The position numbers and the translations under genes were made by a program. This document shows positions 1 to 8,993 of a stretch of 38,116 bases of DNA, one piece after another; position 1 is the stretch's first letter; every line of letters starts with the position of its first letter. This DNA comes from a bacterium (lineage in GTDB: Bacteria; KSB1; UBA2214), in NCBI GenBank assembly GCA_029560815.1, contig JAKQKF010000030.1, positions 1-38,116 on the forward strand, written 5' to 3'. The notes beneath the pieces were generated by a model, which was not told where the DNA came from, searched no databases, and saw only the letters and a list, made by a program, of their open reading frames with translations.

Positions 1-13
1 CCGGGATCAAATC

Positions 14-1081
14 ATGAATTTATACTTTCGTATCCGACCTCATCTCTTCCCGCTCCTGCTGGCCGGGCTGCTTCTCGCCGCCGGCTGCGAGAAGCAGAGC
101 ACCGCGCCCAAAAAGAGCGCGCCCAAATACGAGCCGATCACCGCGCCCCTCGATCCTTTCGCCGTCAACCAGCGCCTGGCCAAATGTGTCAATTTCGGCA
201 ATGCCCTCGAAGCCCCCAGCGAGGGCGAATGGGGCATCACCCTCGAGATGCGCTATTTCCAGCTCCTCGATGAGGCCGGTTTCACCGGCATCCGCCTGCC
301 GATCCGCTGGTCGACGCACGCCCAGACCGTCAGCCCCTACACCATCTCCTCCCCCTTTTTCGACCGCATCGACTGGGCGGTGGAGCAGGCCCTCGACCGC
401 GGCATGGCCATCGTCATCAACATGCACCATTACGACGAGATCTTTGTCGATCCCCCGGCCCACAAGGAGCGTTTTCTGGCGCTGTGGCGGCAGATCGCCG
501 AGCACTACAAGGAGTATCCCGCCGACCTGCTCTTCGAACCGCTCAACGAGCCCAACAACAACCTGACCTCTCCAATCTGGAACCAGTATCTGGCCGAGGT
601 GATCGCCGTCATCCGCGAGTCCAATCCCTATCGCACCCTCGTCATCGGGCCGGCGGACTGGAACAGCTTCGCCTCGCTGAAAAAACTGGTGCTGCCGGCC
701 GGCGAGAACAACCTGATCATCACCTTTCATTACTATAATCCTTTCCATTTCACCCATCAGGGGACGAGCTGGAACGCCGGCTCCAACGCCTGGCTGGGGA
801 CAACCTGGGGCTCCGCGTCCGACATGGCAGCACTGCAGAACGAGCTCGAGACAGCGCGCAGCTGGGCCCGCACCAGCAACCGGCCTCTCTTCATGGGCGA
901 GTTCGGCGCCTTTAACAAAGCGGACATGAACAGCCGCAAATTATGGACAGAGGCGGTGGCGCGGCAGGCGGAGAACCGCGCCATGAGCTGGGGCTACTGG
1001 GAGTTCGGCTCGGGCTTCGCCGTCTACGATCTCAGCAAAAACGAATGGTATCAGCCGCTGCTCAAAGCCCTCATCCCCTGA
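14..1081 (+). CDS. Lipoprotein glycoside hydrolase family 5 (endoglucanase-like)
   Basis: This 355-residue protein is probably a surface or periplasmic beta-glycanase. An N-terminal hydrophobic segment ends in a lipobox (LAAGC, Cys25), so it should be a lipid-anchored lipoprotein. The rest reads as a GH5 (beta/alpha)8 barrel: IRLPIRW near residues 93-99, the HH pair at 138-139, the acid/base glutamate in LNEP (Glu179), HY at 239-240 and the nucleophile in GEFG (Glu296). A terminal WGYWEF motif lines the active site in this family. The substrate cannot be told from sequence; cellulose, mannan or xyloglucan are all possible. The start is the only ATG before the signal sequence, and its upstream region is cut by the window edge. 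The gap to cydA is 151 bp with no clear terminator. Confidence 0.88.
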   Translation: MNLYFRIRPHLFPLLLAGLLLAAGCEKQSTAPKKSAPKYEPITAPLDPFAVNQRLAKCVNFGNALEAPSEGEWGITLEMRYFQLLDEAGFTGIRLPIRWSTHAQTVSPYTISSPFFDRIDWAVEQALDRGMAIVINMHHYDEIFVDPPAHKERFLALWRQIAEHYKEYPADLLFEPLNEPNNNLTSPIWNQYLAEVIAVIRESNPYRTLVIGPADWNSFASLKKLVLPAGENNLIITFHYYNPFHFTHQGTSWNAGSNAWLGTTWGSASDMAALQNELETARSWARTSNRPLFMGEFGAFNKADMNSRKLWTEAVARQAENRAMSWGYWEFGSGFAVYDLSKNEWYQPLLKALIP

Positions 1082-1232
1082 GGGGCGAAGCGCCTGTGTG
1101 CGGTGACTCTTTCCCGCCCGGAGAGGGGCCGGCAAAACGCCGCCACCCGGGAAACACCGCCGCAGCTGCGCCCCGGAGCCGGTGGCACCTCAATGTCAGA
1201 AAAAGCCGCTAACCCAACACGAGAGTGATCCC

Positions 1233-2579
1233 ATGGATGTATTCCTGCTGTCGCGACTGCAATTCGCCTTCACGATCGCCTTTCACTACATCTTTCCGCC
1301 GCTGAGCATCGGCCTCGGTGTGCTGCTGGTCATCATGGAGGCGCGCTATCTCAAAACCAAAGACAAGCTCTACCTGGAGATGACGAAATTCTGGTCGCGC
1401 ATCTTCGGGCTCATCTTCGCCCTCGGCGTCGCTTCCGGCATCGTCATGGAGTTCCAGTTCGGCACCAACTGGTCGATCTACTCCCGCTACGTCGGGGATG
1501 TCTTCGGCAGCGCTCTCGCCGCGGAGGGGATCTTTGCCTTTTTTCTCGAATCGGGCTTTCTGGCCATCCTCCTCTTCGGCTGGAACCGGGTCAAACCCAG
1601 GACCCATTTCCTCGCCACCTGCATGGTTGCGCTGGGGGCCCATTTCAGTGCAGTCTGGATCATCGTCGCCAACTCCTGGCAGCAGACCCCGGCCGGCCAC
1701 CACATCGTCGGCTTTGGCGACACCCTGCGCGCCGAGATCGTCGATTTCTGGCAGGTGGTCTTTAATCCCTCCTCCCTGCACCGCCTCAGCCATACCCTCG
1801 CCGGGGCCTGGCAGGCCGGAGCCTTTCTCGTCCTCAGTGTAGCCGCCTTTTATCTGCTGCGCAAGAAGCATGTCGACTTTAGCAAGGCCTCGGTCCGGAT
1901 CGCCCTGCCGGTGGCGGTTATCGCTTCGCTGCTGCAGCTCCTGACCGGCCACGCCAGCGCCAGCGGCGTCGCGCAAAACCAGCCGGCCAAGCTCGCCGCC
2001 TTCGAGGGGCACTATCCGGACAGCGCGCCGGCCGACATGTATCTCTTCGGCTGGGTCAACGAGAAGGAGGAGCGGGTGCAGCTGGGCATCAAAATCCCCG
2101 GCATGCTGAGCTGGATGGTCCACGGCGACCACCGGGCCCCGGTGACCGGCCTGCAGGCCTTCCCGCCGGAGGACCGGCCGCCGGTCAATCTGGTCTTCCA
2201 GACCTATCATCTAATGGTCATCCTGGGGATGGGCCTGATCGGCCTCTCCCTGCTCGCACTGGTGCTCCAGTTCCGGAAAAAACTCTACGACCAGCGCTGG
2301 CTGCTCTGGATCTTCGTCTTCGCCGTGCTCGGGCCGCAGGCGGCCAACCAGCTCGGCTGGGCCTCCGCCGAGGTCGGCCGCCAGCCCTGGATCGTGCAGA
2401 ACCTGCTCAGAACCAGCGACGCCTTTTCGCCCAACGTCTCGGGCGGCGAACTGCTTTTTTCTCTGGTGATGTTTTTCATCGTTTACGCGCTGCTTCTGGC
2501 TCTTTTCATCTATCTGCTCAACGACAAGATCCAGCATGGACCGGATGACAGCACCAGCCTGGAGGGACACCGCGCATGA
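1233..2579 (+). CDS. cydA: Cytochrome bd quinol oxidase subunit I
   Basis: CydA carries hemes b558, b595 and d and oxidises quinol while reducing O2 to water in the inner membrane. The start at 1233 ([11 protein letters not shown]) fits the family N-terminus and has an upstream GAGAG; an in-frame start at 1182 only adds unrelated residues. The protein is 448 aa. Visible family residues are His18 (heme b595/d ligand position), Glu98 and Glu106 of the proton path ([14 protein letters not shown]), His187 in SLHRLSHTL, and the Q-loop residues Lys253 and Glu258. The GRQPWIVQ motif lies near 383-390. The Q-loop is the short form. The stop overlaps the start of cydB by 4 nt (ATGA), so the two are translationally coupled. 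Confidence 0.95.
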   Translation: MDVFLLSRLQFAFTIAFHYIFPPLSIGLGVLLVIMEARYLKTKDKLYLEMTKFWSRIFGLIFALGVASGIVMEFQFGTNWSIYSRYVGDVFGSALAAEGIFAFFLESGFLAILLFGWNRVKPRTHFLATCMVALGAHFSAVWIIVANSWQQTPAGHHIVGFGDTLRAEIVDFWQVVFNPSSLHRLSHTLAGAWQAGAFLVLSVAAFYLLRKKHVDFSKASVRIALPVAVIASLLQLLTGHASASGVAQNQPAKLAAFEGHYPDSAPADMYLFGWVNEKEERVQLGIKIPGMLSWMVHGDHRAPVTGLQAFPPEDRPPVNLVFQTYHLMVILGMGLIGLSLLALVLQFRKKLYDQRWLLWIFVFAVLGPQAANQLGWASAEVGRQPWIVQNLLRTSDAFSPNVSGGELLFSLVMFFIVYALLLALFIYLLNDKIQHGPDDSTSLEGHRA

Positions 2580-3604
2580 ACCTGGCCTTTGATCTCAATA
2601 CCATCTGGTTTTTCCTGGTGGGCGTCCTCTTCGCCGGCTATGCCATGCTCGATGGCTTTGACCTTGGCGTCGGCGCCCTGCATCTCTTCACCCGCGGCGA
2701 CGAGAACCGCCGCATCCTGCTCAACGCCATCGCCCCGATCTGGGACGGCAACGAAGTCTGGCTGGTCACCGGCGGCGGCGCCCTCTTTGCCGCTTTCCCA
2801 GAAGTCTATGCGTCCGCCTTCTCCGGCTTTTACGTCGCCTTTATGCTTCTGCTCTTCGGACTGATCTTCCGGGCGGTGGCGATCGAATTCCGCAGCAAAC
2901 AGCCGATGGCCTGGTGGCGCAAATTCTGGGATATCAGCTTCAGCGTCAGCAGCATTCTTTCGAGCCTGCTCATCGGCGTGGCCCTTGGCAACATGGCATG
3001 GGGCATCCCCCTCGACGCCCAGGGCAATTTCAACGGCTCCTTCTGGAGTCTGATCCATCCCTACTCTGTGCTGGTCGGCCTCTGCACGGTCGCCCTTTTC
3101 ACCATGCACGGCTCGATCTATCTGGTGCTCAAGACCGAAGGGGCGCTGCAGCAGCAGATCCGCGAATGGACCCGTTCGACGATCATTGCTTTCGTCCTGT
3201 TCTACATCACTACTACCATGTTCACGCTGCTCTATGTGCCGCATATGACCGACACCATCCGCGCCAATCCCTGGCTCTTCCTGGTGGCGCTGGTCAACAT
3301 GCTGGCCATCGCCAACATCCCGCGCGAGATCTTTAACGGCCGCGAGATGCGGGCCTTTTTGTCGAGCTGCGCCGCGGTGATCGCCCTGCTGCTGCTCTTC
3401 GGGATCGGCAGCTATCCGAACCTGATCTATTCCAATCCGCTCCCCGGCAACAGCCTGACCATCTACAATGCCGCCTCTTCGCCCAAAACCCTGCAGATCA
3501 TGCTGATCATCGCCATCTGCGGGGTGCCGATGGTGCTCGCCTACACCGCCAGCATCTACTGGATCTTCCGCGGCAAGGTCAAGCTCGATTCGCACAGCTA
3601 CTAG
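2576..3604 (+). CDS. cydB: Cytochrome bd quinol oxidase subunit II
   Basis: CydB is the second membrane subunit of the bd oxidase. The 342-residue protein has about eight to nine hydrophobic helices and the family hallmarks LDGFDLGVGAL near residues 26-36 and the segment with IWDGNEVWLV and GGGALFAAFP around residues 54-75. It overlaps cydA by 4 nt. No CydX-like short ORF with a ribosome-binding site was seen after it, and no cydCD (heme/thiol exporter) genes are in the window. A terminator-like hairpin follows at 3676-3719, so the transcription unit is probably cydAB alone or GH5-cydAB. Confidence 0.95.
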   Translation: MNLAFDLNTIWFFLVGVLFAGYAMLDGFDLGVGALHLFTRGDENRRILLNAIAPIWDGNEVWLVTGGGALFAAFPEVYASAFSGFYVAFMLLLFGLIFRAVAIEFRSKQPMAWWRKFWDISFSVSSILSSLLIGVALGNMAWGIPLDAQGNFNGSFWSLIHPYSVLVGLCTVALFTMHGSIYLVLKTEGALQQQIREWTRSTIIAFVLFYITTTMFTLLYVPHMTDTIRANPWLFLVALVNMLAIANIPREIFNGREMRAFLSSCAAVIALLLLFGIGSYPNLIYSNPLPGNSLTIYNAASSPKTLQIMLIIAICGVPMVLAYTASIYWIFRGKVKLDSHSY

Positions 3605-3675
3605 GGAAAGAAAGAGGAAAAAGGCAGGATGCGGCAGAATGCGCCCGAAAAGGGCGCGGTCGCGAATAAATACAA

Positions 3676-3719
3676 GGCCGTCTGTGTTTGCATTGATACA
3701 TGCCACAAACGGCCTTTTT
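3676..3719 (+). terminator. Rho-independent terminator after cydB
   Basis: GGCCGT at 3676-3681 pairs with ACGGCC at 3709-3714. The stem extends imperfectly through TGTG/CACA around an AT-rich loop and is followed by TTTTT. It lies only about 15 nt before the next start codon, so transcription of the next gene must read through it or start inside this region. Confidence 0.6.
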
Positions 3720-3732
3720 GCTGGAGAAAATA

Positions 3733-4293
3733 ATGAAAAAAACAGTGATCATCGCCCTGCTGCTCATCGGGGCCGCCCTTGCACAGGAGCCGCCGGCCCC
3801 GCCCATTCCGTTGCCGGCCGCCGCTCCCGACAGCCTGAATGCGCATCTCCTCCCCTTCAAGCCCTGGCTAAACCGCACCTGGAAAGGAACCTTCGTTGCG
3901 GAGCCCGGCCAGCCGCCGGCGACCGATGTTTCGCGCTGGGAGCGCATCCTCAACGGCCAGGCTATCCGCATGACCCATTCGCTCAACGAGGGAGCCTACG
4001 GCGGCGAGACCGTCCTTTTCTGGGACCAGGGCAGGAAGAGCCTGGTCTATTACTATTTCACCACCGCCGGTTTTTTCACCCATGGCACCATGACCATGGA
4101 TGGCGAAAAATGGGTAGCCCATGAATTCGTCGAGAACAATGCCAACGGCATCACCGAGGTGCGCAGCACCAGTATATTTCCACCCGAAGGCGGGATGCAC
4201 ACCGTATCCGAATTTTTGCAAAACGGCACCTGGGTGCACGGCCATACCATCGACTATGTCGAATCGCCCGGCAGCCGCATCATTTTCAGATAG
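3733..4293 (+). CDS. Secreted lipocalin-like / DUF1579-like protein
   Basis: The start at 3733 is chosen because GGAG lies 7 nt upstream and because it opens a classical signal peptide (MKKTVIIALLLIGAALA, cut near AQE). A longer in-frame start at 3700 would bury the signal. The mature part of about 167 aa has the look of small beta-barrel proteins of the DUF1579/heme-binding-barrel type: an early PWLNRTWKGTF, then alternating strands with W, Y and F, and a repeated short-turn pattern. No catalytic residues can be named. Function is unknown; small-molecule binding is only an inference from the fold resemblance. It is followed by a strong bidirectional terminator. Confidence 0.6.
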   Translation: MKKTVIIALLLIGAALAQEPPAPPIPLPAAAPDSLNAHLLPFKPWLNRTWKGTFVAEPGQPPATDVSRWERILNGQAIRMTHSLNEGAYGGETVLFWDQGRKSLVYYYFTTAGFFTHGTMTMDGEKWVAHEFVENNANGITEVRSTSIFPPEGGMHTVSEFLQNGTWVHGHTIDYVESPGSRIIFR

Positions 4294-4362
4294 GCCGCCG
4301 GCGACCCTCCTGCCGCAGCCCCATTCACCCGCGCACCCGCAGCGTAACACCGCCACAAATGC

Positions 4363-4392
4363 AAAAAGGCCTCCCCTGCAGGAGGCCTTTTT
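4363..4392. terminator. Bidirectional rho-independent terminator
   Basis: A perfect 12-bp inverted repeat (AAAAAGGCCTCC / GGAGGCCTTTTT) surrounds a 6-nt loop, giving a GC stem with a U-run in both directions. It separates the plus-strand secreted protein from the convergent ferritin gene. Confidence 0.92.
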
Positions 4393-4424
4393 GTTGCGGG
4401 ACGCTGCCTGAACCTTAAAAGAAT

Positions 4425-4919
4425 CTATTTTTTCAGCATGTAGGTCAGATCCTCGAGCAAAGCCTGCAGCTCCTCCTCGTGCATCACCTCATCCTGCAAA
4501 ATCTGCACCGCCATGTTGTAGGTGACCGGATCCTTCATACCGACCTCCTGCAGCAGAGCATTGTAGACCGAAATCGCACACTGCTCACCCTTGATGTTCT
4601 GGCTGAGGATCATCTTGACAAAGGGGGCGGAGGGTTCGTCATAGCCGCAGGTGCTCATTTTAAACCACTGCTGCGGCGTGGTCAGCGGAGTGCCGCCGAG
4701 CTGGATGATGCGGTTGGCGACCATATCCGCGTGGCGCAGCTCATCGGCGGCGTGCTGGACCAGCTCGGCGATGACCGCGTCCTTCATCGGACCCGCGATG
4801 ACCTTGGCCCCGAGCCAGTACTGATAGTAGGCCAGCCACTCATCGGCGAAGGCCTTGTTGAGCAGTTCGATGATCGAGTCGACATTCATGCCGACGATTT
4901 CACGTCCTTTGGTTCCCAT
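4425..4919 (-). CDS. Dps-like/bacterioferritin-type ferritin
   Basis: This four-helix ferritin-family protein of 164 aa probably oxidises and stores iron or detoxifies peroxide. All expected di-iron ligands are present: Glu27 (helix 1), Glu60 and His63 (ELRH), Glu112 (GEQC), and Glu144 and His147 (EVMH). Two cysteines, Cys91 and Cys114, one of them next to a ligand glutamate, recall the Dps-like (DPSL or thioferritin) group rather than classical Bfr; no heme Met is obvious. A strong AAGGAG lies 5-6 nt upstream of the ATG. It sits downstream of the octaheme oxidoreductase genes and near cydAB, which fits an oxygen or peroxide defence role. Confidence 0.82.
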   Translation of the reverse strand: MGTKGREIVGMNVDSIIELLNKAFADEWLAYYQYWLGAKVIAGPMKDAVIAELVQHAADELRHADMVANRIIQLGGTPLTTPQQWFKMSTCGYDEPSAPFVKMILSQNIKGEQCAISVYNALLQEVGMKDPVTYNMAVQILQDEVMHEEELQALLEDLTYMLKK

Positions 4920-5041
4920 GGTTGCTCCTTTTTTTCTCCGGGCCTGCGCAGGGCAGAACCCGGATTGTTCACTGCCGGCCGCCCGTCTCCTGATGGATGC
5001 AGGCGGCGGCCGGGCCTCTCCACGGAGAGGTCCGCTGCGGG
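4920..5041. other. Intergenic hairpins between the cytochrome and ferritin genes
   Basis: On the minus strand, just past the cytochrome stop, CCTCTCC and GGAGAGG (5015-5030) form a perfect 7-bp hairpin with a 2-nt loop. A second GC-rich inverted repeat (GGCCGCC...GGCGGCC) follows. Neither has a clear U-run, so they may act as mRNA 3'-end stabilisers or weak terminators. No convincing promoter for the ferritin gene was found here. Confidence 0.4.
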
Positions 5042-7696
5042 TTAAAAATCAAAGGGATTCCGCACCATGCCGAGCATGTTCTCGTGATGGACCGGATCGG
5101 TCATCGCTTTTTTATGGCAGACAGCGCAGTTCTTGTTGGCGCCGATGGCGTATGAAGTGCCGGTATACTGCCGCGGCTGGATATTGTCGCGATAGAGCAC
5201 GAAGGGATTGTCCGCCGGGTAGAGGGCATGGGTGGCGCTGTGACAGGCCTCGCAGCGGATGCCGGCATTGTCGGTGCGCACGCGGTAGAGATCGGCGAAT
5301 CCGGCCGTCCACTTGTTAAAGCTGGCGATATCCTCCGGAACATTGAAATCGGCATGGCAGTTGAGGCAGTCGGGTTCCTGGAGCCAGGGTGTGCGCGGAT
5401 GCACCTCGGCGGCGCTGGCGACCTGGTCCGATCGCAGGTGGTTGATCAGTTGTGCCGCCCGCGGTTTGGCCTCTTCACCGCGCAGCAGCGCCATGGCGTG
5501 CTCCTCGAGGGTGCCGTGGCATTCGGCGCAGGTGATGCCGATCTCCTTGTGGAAATCCCGCGCGCAGCGGGTGGGGCCGTCCGGTTTGGCCGGATGGCAG
5601 GCGGCGCAGGCGGCCGCGCCCTCCAGGTGCATATAGTTGGCGTGCCAGCCGTGCATGGCGGCCGAAAAATTGAGGCGGAGGCTGTCCCCCCTGGCGCCGA
5701 CTGCCGGATCGGCGTGGCAGCGCTGGCAGAGGGCCGGCATGCCCGCCCGCGCCTCCGCGAGCAGGCTGGTGCCGCTGTTGCGGTCATGGGCGGCGAGGAT
5801 ATTGATGGCGGTCTCGTCGCTCACACCGGCCACACCCCGCTTCCAGGAGCCGCCGTGGCAGCCGCGGCAGCCCATCTCCGAGGAGACCGGCGCCACCACC
5901 CGGGTGCTGGCAAGCAGGCGTTTGCCGGTTTTATCCCTGGCCTCGACCGTGAAGGTCGGGTAGGCGTTGAAGGAACCGTCGTCATTGTAGGGGGCCACCG
6001 GGATCATCTCGGCGGCGTAGGCGGCGAAATCGGGCTTGTATTCCATCTCGCCCGTGAGCCCTTTGCCCGCCAGACCGATATTCTCCGGCAGTTCGACGCC
6101 GAAATTGGATTTCACATGGGTCCAGAAGGGCATCTGGCCGGCCGGATTTTCAAACCCCTCCTCCACCTTGTAGCTCAGGGTCACCCCTTCCGAAATCAGG
6201 GCCGGGGTCGCACCGCGGCGGATGAGCTGGGCGTGGAGGGTGTTGGCCGGGGGCAGGATGACAAACCAGGCGTCGCAGTCGGTCATGCAGTGCATCCCCA
6301 GGTCATTCCAGGCCAGAAGGAGATAGTCGTCCTTGCGGCTGTCAAAGGCGGGGATCTTTTCGGCCCCGGACGTCGCGGGCAGAGTGGCGCCGGTGAAAGA
6401 GGCTTCGGGAGCCTTGCCGTGCAGCCCCTCCACGATCCAGGCCGCCATGGCCTCCCGTTCCGCCGGGGTTCCGGCCACCGGGGGCATGTAACTGTTAATC
6501 TTGCCCTGGCCGTGCAGGAACGAGAGCATCCCCTCCTGCGGGAATGTGCTGGTGCGCCGGAGGATATCATTGCGCACCCCGCCGACGGTGTGGCAGGGCA
6601 GACACTGAATATCGAAAAGCTCCTTGCCCGCCTGCAGCCGGTTTTCAGGAGTGATCTCTTTGTGCTGCACCCAGCGGGCGTTGGCGAGCACCCCCTCCTC
6701 ATTGAGGCGGGCGGTATCGGCGGCATGGATCGAGGTGCTGTACATATAGCCGTGAATGACCCAGGGCTTGCGGGCGATTTCGCGCAGATACTCAAAACCG
6801 CCGTAGAATCCCAAACCCACCAGCACCAGCACGACGGCAAGCACCTGCTGCAGCCCGCGCGGAGATTTGAGCAGGTAATAGAGCGCGAGGAGAAAGATAG
6901 CCGCCGCGGAGACCAGCCCGATCAGAATGAAAGGCTCGCTCTGGGGATTGAGGCCGAAAGCCACCTCCCGGGTCGCGGCGGGGATGCTGCGGTAATACCA
7001 CCAGCCGGTCGCTGCCATGAAGGGCAGAGCCAGCAGCAGCCATTTGCTGCAGTAACGCAGAATCTGGTCGCGGGAAAAGCCGTTGGGCATCCGCACCGCG
7101 GTGAAAATGCCGAACAGTCCAGCGATCATCACTGCCACGCCGGTGCGGAAGAAGGTGGAGGCGAAGTAGGTCGGGTTGAGGAACCCGTGCCAGAAGCTGG
7201 CGGTCTGGAGCCATTTGCCCGGGGTGAGCATAAAGGCGAGGATGCCGTTGATGACCACCAGGCTGAGCCAGGCGAAAAGGGCGTAGAGAAAGGCGATGTT
7301 GAGGCGGGGCCGTTTATCCAGCTTGCTGAAATTGTAATGATAGATGAGCAGGGCGGTGATCTCGCCGAGGAAAAAGACCCATTCGATCGCCCAGCCGAAG
7401 ACAAAGGTATGGATCAGGGCGGAGGTGGCTGCGGGCTGGACCAGAGCGATGACGAACCAGATGCCCACACCGGTGATGCCGCCGAAGACCATGGTCAGGA
7501 GCAGAAAAAACCAGGTGTGCCGGCGCACATAGACGTGGATTTCCGGGTTGTTCTCGCGGAATCCCTTCCAGTCCATCAGCCAGATGAAAATGCCGCCGCC
7601 GACGGCGAGATGAGAAATATAGGCGTGCAGTACGGCGATCAGGGCGATCAGCGAGCCGCCGCCGAACCAGGTCAGCTCCCAGATTGGATAGTTCAT
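5042..7696 (-). CDS. CydA-superfamily membrane protein fused to octaheme cytochrome c
   Basis: This 884-residue protein has an N-terminal membrane domain (about eight helices to residue 300) that follows the CydA fold. LVVINGILAFMLTPGKW near 146-162 matches the [11 protein letters not shown] segment of CydA, and FLNPTYF is followed by a helix as in CydA. A class I cytochrome c module follows, with C365LPCH and a likely Met404 ligand in YMPP. Next comes an unassigned domain starting WNDLGMHC (463-470), then seven more heme motifs at Cys 610, 657, 697, 723, 777, 815 and 857, for eight CxxCH in all. The C-terminal part should lie outside the membrane. It overlaps the upstream CydA-like gene by 4 nt, implying a two-subunit complex. 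It resembles the cytochrome-c-linked branches of the bd oxidase superfamily. Whether the partner is O2, a quinone or another acceptor is open. Confidence 0.8.
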   Translation of the reverse strand: MNYPIWELTWFGGGSLIALIAVLHAYISHLAVGGGIFIWLMDWKGFRENNPEIHVYVRRHTWFFLLLTMVFGGITGVGIWFVIALVQPAATSALIHTFVFGWAIEWVFFLGEITALLIYHYNFSKLDKRPRLNIAFLYALFAWLSLVVINGILAFMLTPGKWLQTASFWHGFLNPTYFASTFFRTGVAVMIAGLFGIFTAVRMPNGFSRDQILRYCSKWLLLALPFMAATGWWYYRSIPAATREVAFGLNPQSEPFILIGLVSAAAIFLLALYYLLKSPRGLQQVLAVVLVLVGLGFYGGFEYLREIARKPWVIHGYMYSTSIHAADTARLNEEGVLANARWVQHKEITPENRLQAGKELFDIQCLPCHTVGGVRNDILRRTSTFPQEGMLSFLHGQGKINSYMPPVAGTPAEREAMAAWIVEGLHGKAPEASFTGATLPATSGAEKIPAFDSRKDDYLLLAWNDLGMHCMTDCDAWFVILPPANTLHAQLIRRGATPALISEGVTLSYKVEEGFENPAGQMPFWTHVKSNFGVELPENIGLAGKGLTGEMEYKPDFAAYAAEMIPVAPYNDDGSFNAYPTFTVEARDKTGKRLLASTRVVAPVSSEMGCRGCHGGSWKRGVAGVSDETAINILAAHDRNSGTSLLAEARAGMPALCQRCHADPAVGARGDSLRLNFSAAMHGWHANYMHLEGAAACAACHPAKPDGPTRCARDFHKEIGITCAECHGTLEEHAMALLRGEEAKPRAAQLINHLRSDQVASAAEVHPRTPWLQEPDCLNCHADFNVPEDIASFNKWTAGFADLYRVRTDNAGIRCEACHSATHALYPADNPFVLYRDNIQPRQYTGTSYAIGANKNCAVCHKKAMTDPVHHENMLGMVRNPFDF

Positions 7697-8754
7697 TGGC
7701 CCTCCCTCCCTTCACCTGCAGAGATCATTGTGCGCACCATGTACCAGACTGCCGCCAGACCGATAAGGAGAATGACCCCGAAAATGATCAGGAGATCATA
7801 CTGCGGTTTGAGCGTCAGATCCGAAACCTGGAAGAAGCGGCCAATGTAGAGATCGCGCAGGGCCAGACGGTTGAGGACCATCACCAGGGTGAGGGCCAGG
7901 AGGTGCCAGAAGGTGGGCCAGAATTTACCCATGAAAGCCAACACCAGAGCACCGATGGCGAGGATGATTCCGGCGACCAGGATGAGGGTGTAGAGGAGAT
8001 TCCCGCCCATGAAGGCGAGCATGAACTCCTGCGGCAGGGCGATGAGGAACCAGATCCCTACCGCCACCTGCACGCTGGTGGCGATGGCAAATATCCTCAG
8101 TCCCTTCTTGACCTCCTCCCCGCTGCCGGGCACCCCCTTGCGGGCGCGCATCTGCCAGACCAGGCTGCTGAAGAGCCCGGCGACGGCTACCGAGGCGATG
8201 ACGAAATGGAGATAGCGCGGCCAGAGTGCGGGATCGGAAAGATTGAGGATAGTGCCGCTGCGGTTGGTGAAATAGGCGGGCCATTTCTCCGGCTGCAGCA
8301 TCAGCGTCATATTGTTCGAGTAGATAAACGTGATATAGAGGAAGATGAGGGCGGCCAGGCCGATCGCCGTCCTTCCGAGCCAGCGCACGCTGGTGCGGGC
8401 GTGGATATAGGTGCCGTAATAGGCGATGATCAGGAGGGGGATGATTAAAAGCCAGTAAAGAGCCATCAACACCGAACTGCTGTAGATGAGATGGCCGTAA
8501 AGGACCTGCAGAAAGAGCAGCGGAGCAATGCCGAGGGTCACTCCGATTGCCAGGGTTGACGGTATCTTTTTATAGATCGCCGCGGCCGCACCGTATTCTT
8601 TCGGCTGCCTGCTGAAAAAGGCCAGCAGCGACCCGCCAAGAACCACGTTGATGAAGAGAATATGAAGCATGAAGAGCAGGAGCCCGAGGATTTCGAACAC
8701 CGGCCATGGCGCCGGAATGGCCTCGGGTGTGGGGATGAGAGGTATGCCATCCAT
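7693..8754 (-). CDS. CydA-like integral membrane subunit
   Basis: This 353-residue protein is almost wholly hydrophobic, with about nine helices. The start at 8754 has GAGGAGG just upstream; a longer frame from 8808 lacks such support. CydA-like features are the early helix with a conserved His (LLLFMLHILFINVVLGG), MLQPEKWPAYF at the place of the CydA QTPAG turn, and DPALWPRYLHFVIASVAVAGLF matching the Cyd[18 protein letters not shown] segment. It has no heme c motif. It overlaps the octaheme fusion by 4 nt, so it probably forms a heterodimer with it, as CydA with CydB or a CydA paralogue. A sigma70-type promoter precedes it at 8844-8872. Confidence 0.75.
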   Translation of the reverse strand: MDGIPLIPTPEAIPAPWPVFEILGLLLFMLHILFINVVLGGSLLAFFSRQPKEYGAAAAIYKKIPSTLAIGVTLGIAPLLFLQVLYGHLIYSSSVLMALYWLLIIPLLIIAYYGTYIHARTSVRWLGRTAIGLAALIFLYITFIYSNNMTLMLQPEKWPAYFTNRSGTILNLSDPALWPRYLHFVIASVAVAGLFSSLVWQMRARKGVPGSGEEVKKGLRIFAIATSVQVAVGIWFLIALPQEFMLAFMGGNLLYTLILVAGIILAIGALVLAFMGKFWPTFWHLLALTLVMVLNRLALRDLYIGRFFQVSDLTLKPQYDLLIIFGVILLIGLAAVWYMVRTMISAGEGREGQ

Positions 8755-8843
8755 GAAAGGACCTCCTCTGCCGCTTGGTGGTGAGAATGGGGAAGAGCGT
8801 CGATGCACAACGGTCCCGCGGCCGGAGGCGCGGAACTGCCTCT

Positions 8844-8872
8844 ATATTAAGGATTGAATTTGACTTTTTCAA
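8844..8872 (-). promoter_or_regulatory. Sigma70-type promoter of the CydA-like/octaheme operon
   Basis: Read on the minus strand, TTGAAA (8872-8867) and TAATAT (8849-8844) are separated by exactly 17 nt in an AT-rich island. Transcription would start near 8837, giving a leader of about 80 nt before the ATG at 8754. Confidence 0.7.
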
Positions 8873-8993
8873 CTATAAAATAACGAGCCGCCGGAAGCGG
8901 GCAGGACGGGCGGAGGCGCGGCTCAACCCGCCAGGGCGCGCAGATTGCCGAGGTCAAAAAAGAGGAGAAGATGCTGCAGATCGGGGATCCGGC

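Noticed and set aside
1182..1232. Upstream start for cydA at 1182
   Set aside because: It adds 17 residues unlike any CydA N-terminus and has no Shine-Dalgarno.
5228..7849. 873-codon plus-strand frame across the octaheme gene
   Set aside because: It is antisense to a gene with eight heme motifs and has no recognisable domain or Shine-Dalgarno.
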